Both the position numbers and the translations under genes were made by a program. From assembly GCA_038250235.1 (NCBI GenBank), contig JBBSCO010000021.1, positions 1 through 44,957 on the forward strand: DNA of 44,957 bases, written 5' to 3'. Shown one piece after another: positions 42,184-44,957 of the stretch; position 1 is the stretch's first letter; each line of letters begins with the position of its first letter. This DNA is from JAAUTS01 sp038250235. Lineage in GTDB: Bacteria; Verrucomicrobiota; Verrucomicrobiia; Methylacidiphilales; JAAUTS01. Below the pieces are notes generated by a model. That model was not told the DNA's origin and searched no databases. It worked only from the letters and a program-made list of their open reading frames with translations.

Positions 42184-42414
42184 AAGGTATTCACCCAAGT
42201 TTCCCATCACGCTGACCGTTACCTAGGGCTGGTTCAGGGCCTGCACGCAAAATATCCGATTCCAACAGGAATTTCCAGGGTTGAAGATCGAGAAGCTTTT
42301 AGGCAGGAGAATACAAGGCCCGAAGCGTGGCGGGTTAAATTAAAAATACTAAAAAAGTGCTAAAAGTAGTCGCAGGATTATGGAATTCAGCTTGGGGAAA
42401 TTTTTTCTGAATAG
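42184..42414 (+). pseudogene. Second GIY-YIG-like gene remnant
   Basis: One frame reads KVFTQVSHHADRYLGLVQGL, resembling a GIY-YIG N-terminus with a Y-x-G core. It continues to EAFRQENTRPEAWRVKLKIL and KKC, which matches WREIKIKAKK at the end of the first GIY-YIG gene. TAA at 42361 and TAG at 42367 interrupt it, after which SQDYGIQLGEIF corresponds to the first gene's C-terminal region. The middle is short, so the gene is heavily decayed. Copy C of the tRNA-tail repeat begins 3 bp after its last stop, the same spacing as at the first gene. Confidence 0.5.
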
Positions 42415-42417
42415 TGT

Positions 42418-42510
42418 GTCCCGACCACGCCGCTTAGGCGGGTGTCGGGAAGGCCCCGGGTCTAAGATTCGCCGTGGCGAATTCAAATGCCGGCAGCCCG
42501 ATAAAATTTT
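42418..42510. repeat. tRNA-tail repeat, copy C
   Basis: It has the same hairpins as copy B (CCCGACCACGCCGCTTAGG...TGTCGGG and GATTCGCC-GT-GGCGAATTC) and ends CCGGCAGCCCGATAAAATTT (42490-42509), identical to the tRNA-Pro 3' end and its downstream flank at 39842-39861. It lacks the 36-bp insertion of copy B. Confidence 0.87.
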
Positions 42511-42629
42511 TATTCTGCTTCTCTTGATTCTTTGACCTTAGAGCGAAAGCTAGGTGGTATGCTCCAATTTGATTTTTATGGCCAATTTTCGTTGGCTTGA
42601 TGCCGTATCTCTCTGATAGCCTCGGTTTT

Positions 42630-43114
42630 ATGGGGGACTCCGCAGGTATAAAAATCACGATCCACACCATTCTAAACCAGTTCCGCGAGGAAGCCCGGTC
42701 AAACCGCGACCTCGGAGATCGCTTCGAGCGCCTCATTTGCCGCTACCTCGAACTTGATCCCCTTTACTCCGATCGCTTTTCCAACGTCTGGATGTGGAAC
42801 GAATGGCCGCGCAAAGGTAATGTTGGCGACGTCGGCATAGATCTCTCATTGGCCGGGAGCATGAAAGGAAATTGATCGATGGCTATCGCCGCCGTTCCGC
42901 CATCACCGATCCCATCCTTGCCGATTTTCGCGCGGCCTAAGAAGCTCGTATCCCCGTGGACAAAGACAGCGGCATCCGCAACGACCCCAACGACTGGTGC
43001 CGCGAGCACGACCAACCCCGCTACATCCTCGACCTCTTCAAACGCGTCACCCGCGTCAGCCTGGAAACCATGAAGATCGTCAAATCCTTGCCGCCGTTGA
43101 ATGAGCGGATATAG
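42630..43114 (+). pseudogene. Type ISP restriction-modification enzyme, internal deletion leaving both ends
   Basis: The first 70 codons read TIHTILNQFREEARSNRDLG, RFERLICRYLELDP and VWMWNEWPRKGNVGDVGIDL, which is the N-terminus of the nuclease domain of large (about 1,600-residue) single-chain Type ISP enzymes. After about 42845 a different frame reads IDGYRRRSAITDPILADFRA, a stop, then DKDSGIRNDPNDWCREHDQP and RYILDLFKRVTRVSLETMKI, ending TAG at 43114; this resembles the far C-terminus of the same enzymes. The helicase, methyltransferase and most of the target domain are gone. The remnant shows that a defence locus once stood here. Confidence 0.75.
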
Positions 43115-43136
43115 TTTATCCGAGATTTAGGACCTC

Positions 43137-43880
43137 ATGAAATTCAAGTATAAAAATCCACCTATTCTTGAAGCCGTTTGTGAAATTCATTTTGAATGCG
43201 CATCGCCTTTGTCGCCGGAGCAAGTCCTCAGTATGGGCCCCATCTGGAAGCAGGCTTATCCGAATCAGCAGATCATCGAGGAAAAAAATTTTCAATTACA
43301 AATCAACCTTGAATCTGCAGATGTCAAAACACAAATGATGGGCAAAAAATTGATTGCCCGGTCCGAAGACGAGACTCGGATAGCCCAGCACAGCGCCACA
43401 TTCATGGCGATCAACCAACTCAAGCCCTATCAAGGTTGGTCGGAATCTTTCCGCGCGGATATTTCGGCCCGGCTTACGGAATCCGTGAATTTGTTCAAAT
43501 TCGATAGAATCCGCGCGGTCAACCTGCGCTACATTGACCGTCTTGATTTTCCCCAAAGGCCCATTGTCTGGGCTGCTTGGCTTGCTGTAGGGTTGCCTAT
43601 TCCGTCAAGTATTCCCGCCACCGGGGGACATTTTCAATCGCACTACCAACAGGAATTGGAGCCGGGAATCGGGGTTCTGACCAATTTGGTTACCTTGCCG
43701 CAAGAAAACGCTGAACAGACCTCGATCCTTTTTGATACCATTGTCTCCTGGCAGGGTTCCTCTTCGGTGAGTGAATGCGAAGCCATTCTGGAAAAGGTTC
43801 ATGCTCCGCACCCCAAGCTATTTGACCAAATGTTAACAGACAAAACTAAAGCATTGCTTGGCGTTTTTGAAGTTGTATAG
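43137..43880 (+). CDS. TIGR04255-like protein, first gene of a three-gene cassette
   Basis: This 247-residue protein begins MKFKYKNPPILEAVCEIHFE, the typical opening of the sporadically distributed TIGR04255 family, and continues with RAVNLRYIDRLDFPQ and a C-terminal part rich in aromatic residues (ILFDTIVSWQ). The family is found in defence or mobile-gene settings but its function is unknown. It starts 22 bp after the Type ISP remnant, and the next frame begins within or just after its 3' end. The sequence appears intact. Confidence 0.8.
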   Translation: MKFKYKNPPILEAVCEIHFECASPLSPEQVLSMGPIWKQAYPNQQIIEEKNFQLQINLESADVKTQMMGKKLIARSEDETRIAQHSATFMAINQLKPYQGWSESFRADISARLTESVNLFKFDRIRAVNLRYIDRLDFPQRPIVWAAWLAVGLPIPSSIPATGGHFQSHYQQELEPGIGVLTNLVTLPQENAEQTSILFDTIVSWQGSSSVSECEAILEKVHAPHPKLFDQMLTDKTKALLGVFEVV

Positions 43881-43908
43881 TGTGGTTGTGCCTGAACCCC
43901 TTATACTT

Positions 43909-44205
43909 ATGGCTCTCGGTATTCAAATGATTACAGCCCCCCAAGTCGGTTTTCGCAGGCGCTGGGATCATTCTACAGCAGCTTCCATCACCTGGTCGGC
44001 TACCACATCGTCACCAACTGGCAGCGTTTCATTTTTGGACGTTATGGAACTACAGGCTAAGGCACCAGCACCTCTTTCCAAGGAAATGGACGCATCGCTG
44101 GGTTGGATCTCTTTGGCGCAAACAGTTTTGGCGGGCTCGCGTCCCTTGCAGGACTGGGAACGCCAATCTCTCGATGAATTCACTTGGGCGGAATTTGAGG
44201 CGTGA
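43909..44205 (+). CDS. Second gene of the TIGR04255 cassette, unknown function
   Basis: From the ATG at 43909 the protein has 98 residues; an in-frame TTG at 43858 would add 17 and overlap the previous gene by 23 bp. The first part is rich in Ser and Thr. The second half is a helical segment (SLGWISLAQTVLAGSRPLQD, then WERQSLDEFTWAEFEA). No domain is recognised. It overlaps the third gene by 4 bp (GTGA), a sign of translational coupling. Confidence 0.6.
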   Translation: MALGIQMITAPQVGFRRRWDHSTAASITWSATTSSPTGSVSFLDVMELQAKAPAPLSKEMDASLGWISLAQTVLAGSRPLQDWERQSLDEFTWAEFEA

Positions 44206-44789
44206 ACTTTCAAGAGGTGGTTCATAATTCCCCTGTAGTTCGAGGGGATCACAAAGATGTCCTTTTAGCGTGTTTAAGTAAAATTCCAGAATTTTCGTGG
44301 CTTGTCGGCCAGCCCAATTCCCACTTGGATCGCTTGCAGGGAGATTTTTTCAGTGATTTCCCTGCACTTTTTCTCAAACCAGACGGAACTGTAGCTTCCA
44401 AACGCCGTTCGGTCATGGTGTTAAATAATACATGTGATCTGCCTTTGGGCAGATCTTCCATGGTCAGCGTGGCACCTCTTTTGGATTTGGAAAAATATCT
44501 TCAATCGAAGGCAGGTAAGCTTGATGCCAGTTCGCTGGCGAATCACGAACGGGATATCCGGCACAATCGAATCAGCGAACTGCTTTATGTCCCACATTTA
44601 CCCGGTTTTACCTCTGGAGCCATCGTGCGTTTGGATATGGTGTGCAGCGTAGCGTCTTCCTATCTTCAAGAAGCCGTCAACCATAACCGGAGAATCGCTT
44701 CTTTTACCCAAAGCGGATTTTATCTTCTCCTCATGAAGATCACTTACCATTTTACGCGCAGTGAAAGCCTGGAGGTTAGTCGTGCTTAA
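44202..44789 (+). CDS. Third gene of the TIGR04255 cassette, unknown function
   Basis: This 195-residue protein starts at a GTG overlapping the previous stop. A central motif SVMVLNNTCDLPLGRSSMVS followed by VAPLLDLEKYL looks conserved and has a Cys-Asp pair. The end is basic and aromatic. No catalytic family is recognised. Its tight coupling to the two genes before it suggests one functional unit. The gene is followed by the convergent tyrS. Confidence 0.65.
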   Translation: MNFQEVVHNSPVVRGDHKDVLLACLSKIPEFSWLVGQPNSHLDRLQGDFFSDFPALFLKPDGTVASKRRSVMVLNNTCDLPLGRSSMVSVAPLLDLEKYLQSKAGKLDASSLANHERDIRHNRISELLYVPHLPGFTSGAIVRLDMVCSVASSYLQEAVNHNRRIASFTQSGFYLLLMKITYHFTRSESLEVSRA

Positions 44790-44807
44790 GGTGAATAACG
44801 TTTCAAC

Positions 44808-44957
44808 TTAAGGCTGCAACTTCACAAACGTCTTTTTACCCGCCTGCAGGATCTCGCCGCCTTTGATGTCGAGTTTGACCGAGACGTCGGTGATTTTTTC
44901 CTCGTTCAGTTTGACGCCGCCCTGCTGGATGAGGCGCCGGGCATCGCCACCGCTGGC
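44808..44957 (-). CDS. tyrS: Tyrosyl-tRNA synthetase, C-terminal end only
   Basis: The last 49 codons of a gene on the minus strand read SGGDARRLIQQGGVKLNEEK, then SVKLDIKGGEILQAGKKTF and VKLQP, which is the S4 RNA-binding domain that ends bacterial TyrS. The rest lies to the right of the window. It is a core gene, so it marks the right border of the accessory region. Confidence 0.88.
   Translation of the reverse strand, partial: ASGGDARRLIQQGGVKLNEEKITDVSVKLDIKGGEILQAGKKTFVKLQP

Noticed and set aside
40136..42510. Repeats B and C as a CRISPR array
   Set aside because: Only two copies 2.2 kb apart, with no regular spacers and no cas genes.

Overview
The window looks like a chromosomal segment of a Verrucomicrobiota (PVC-group) bacterium. 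This is inferred from the style of the housekeeping proteins (GroEL/GroES, an MreBCD-PBP2-RodA-RNase G cluster, a bacterial SET-domain protein, a type I dehydroquinase) and moderate GC. No 16S rRNA is present, so the assignment is tentative.

Region by region. 1-1675 is the 5' part of typA (minus strand), cut by the window edge. 1.9-10 kb holds single genes: an acyl-AMP ligase with a degenerate acyltransferase-like N-terminus, an ATP-grasp-like protein, a SET-domain protein, a one-TM protein, a nucleotidyltransferase-fold protein, a Cys-cluster protein, an RluA-type pseudouridine synthase and an acetolactate-decarboxylase-like protein. 10-17.7 kb carries rapA (RNA polymerase recycling ATPase) and a dnaK-groES-groEL chaperone cluster closed by a clear terminator. 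17.9-31.2 kb mixes ppk2 with a lysine-rich small protein, two paralogous membrane/coiled-coil proteins (one with a glucosaminidase domain), a NAGPA-type secreted protein, an SDR, tRNA-Ser(UGA), a TPR protein, dtd, a VOC protein, aat, a UvrD/PcrA-type helicase, a secreted transglutaminase-like protein, a collapsed ABC export operon, aroD and a Lon-N-domain protein. 31.4-38.95 kb is a compact cell-elongation operon mreB-mreC-mreD-mrdA-rodA-rng.

38.95-44.8 kb, between rng and the 3' end of tyrS, is an accessory region. It starts with a decayed nucleotidyltransferase gene pair, then an intact tRNA-Pro(GGG). The tRNA is followed by a GIY-YIG endonuclease gene broken by one stop codon and a repeat ending in a copy of the tRNA 3' end. 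A VapBC toxin-antitoxin pair and an orphan gene come next, then a second decayed GIY-YIG-like remnant and a second copy of the same repeat, again ending in the tRNA-Pro 3' end. Beyond lie the two ends of a deleted Type ISP restriction enzyme gene and an intact, tightly spaced three-gene cassette headed by a TIGR04255-like protein. This tRNA / GIY-YIG / tRNA-tail repeat architecture is the most unusual structure in the window.

Several intergenic gaps carry palindromic repeats whose ends read TGTAGG...CCTACA or similar, and other inverted repeats. No CRISPR array, rRNA or intact transposase gene was seen.
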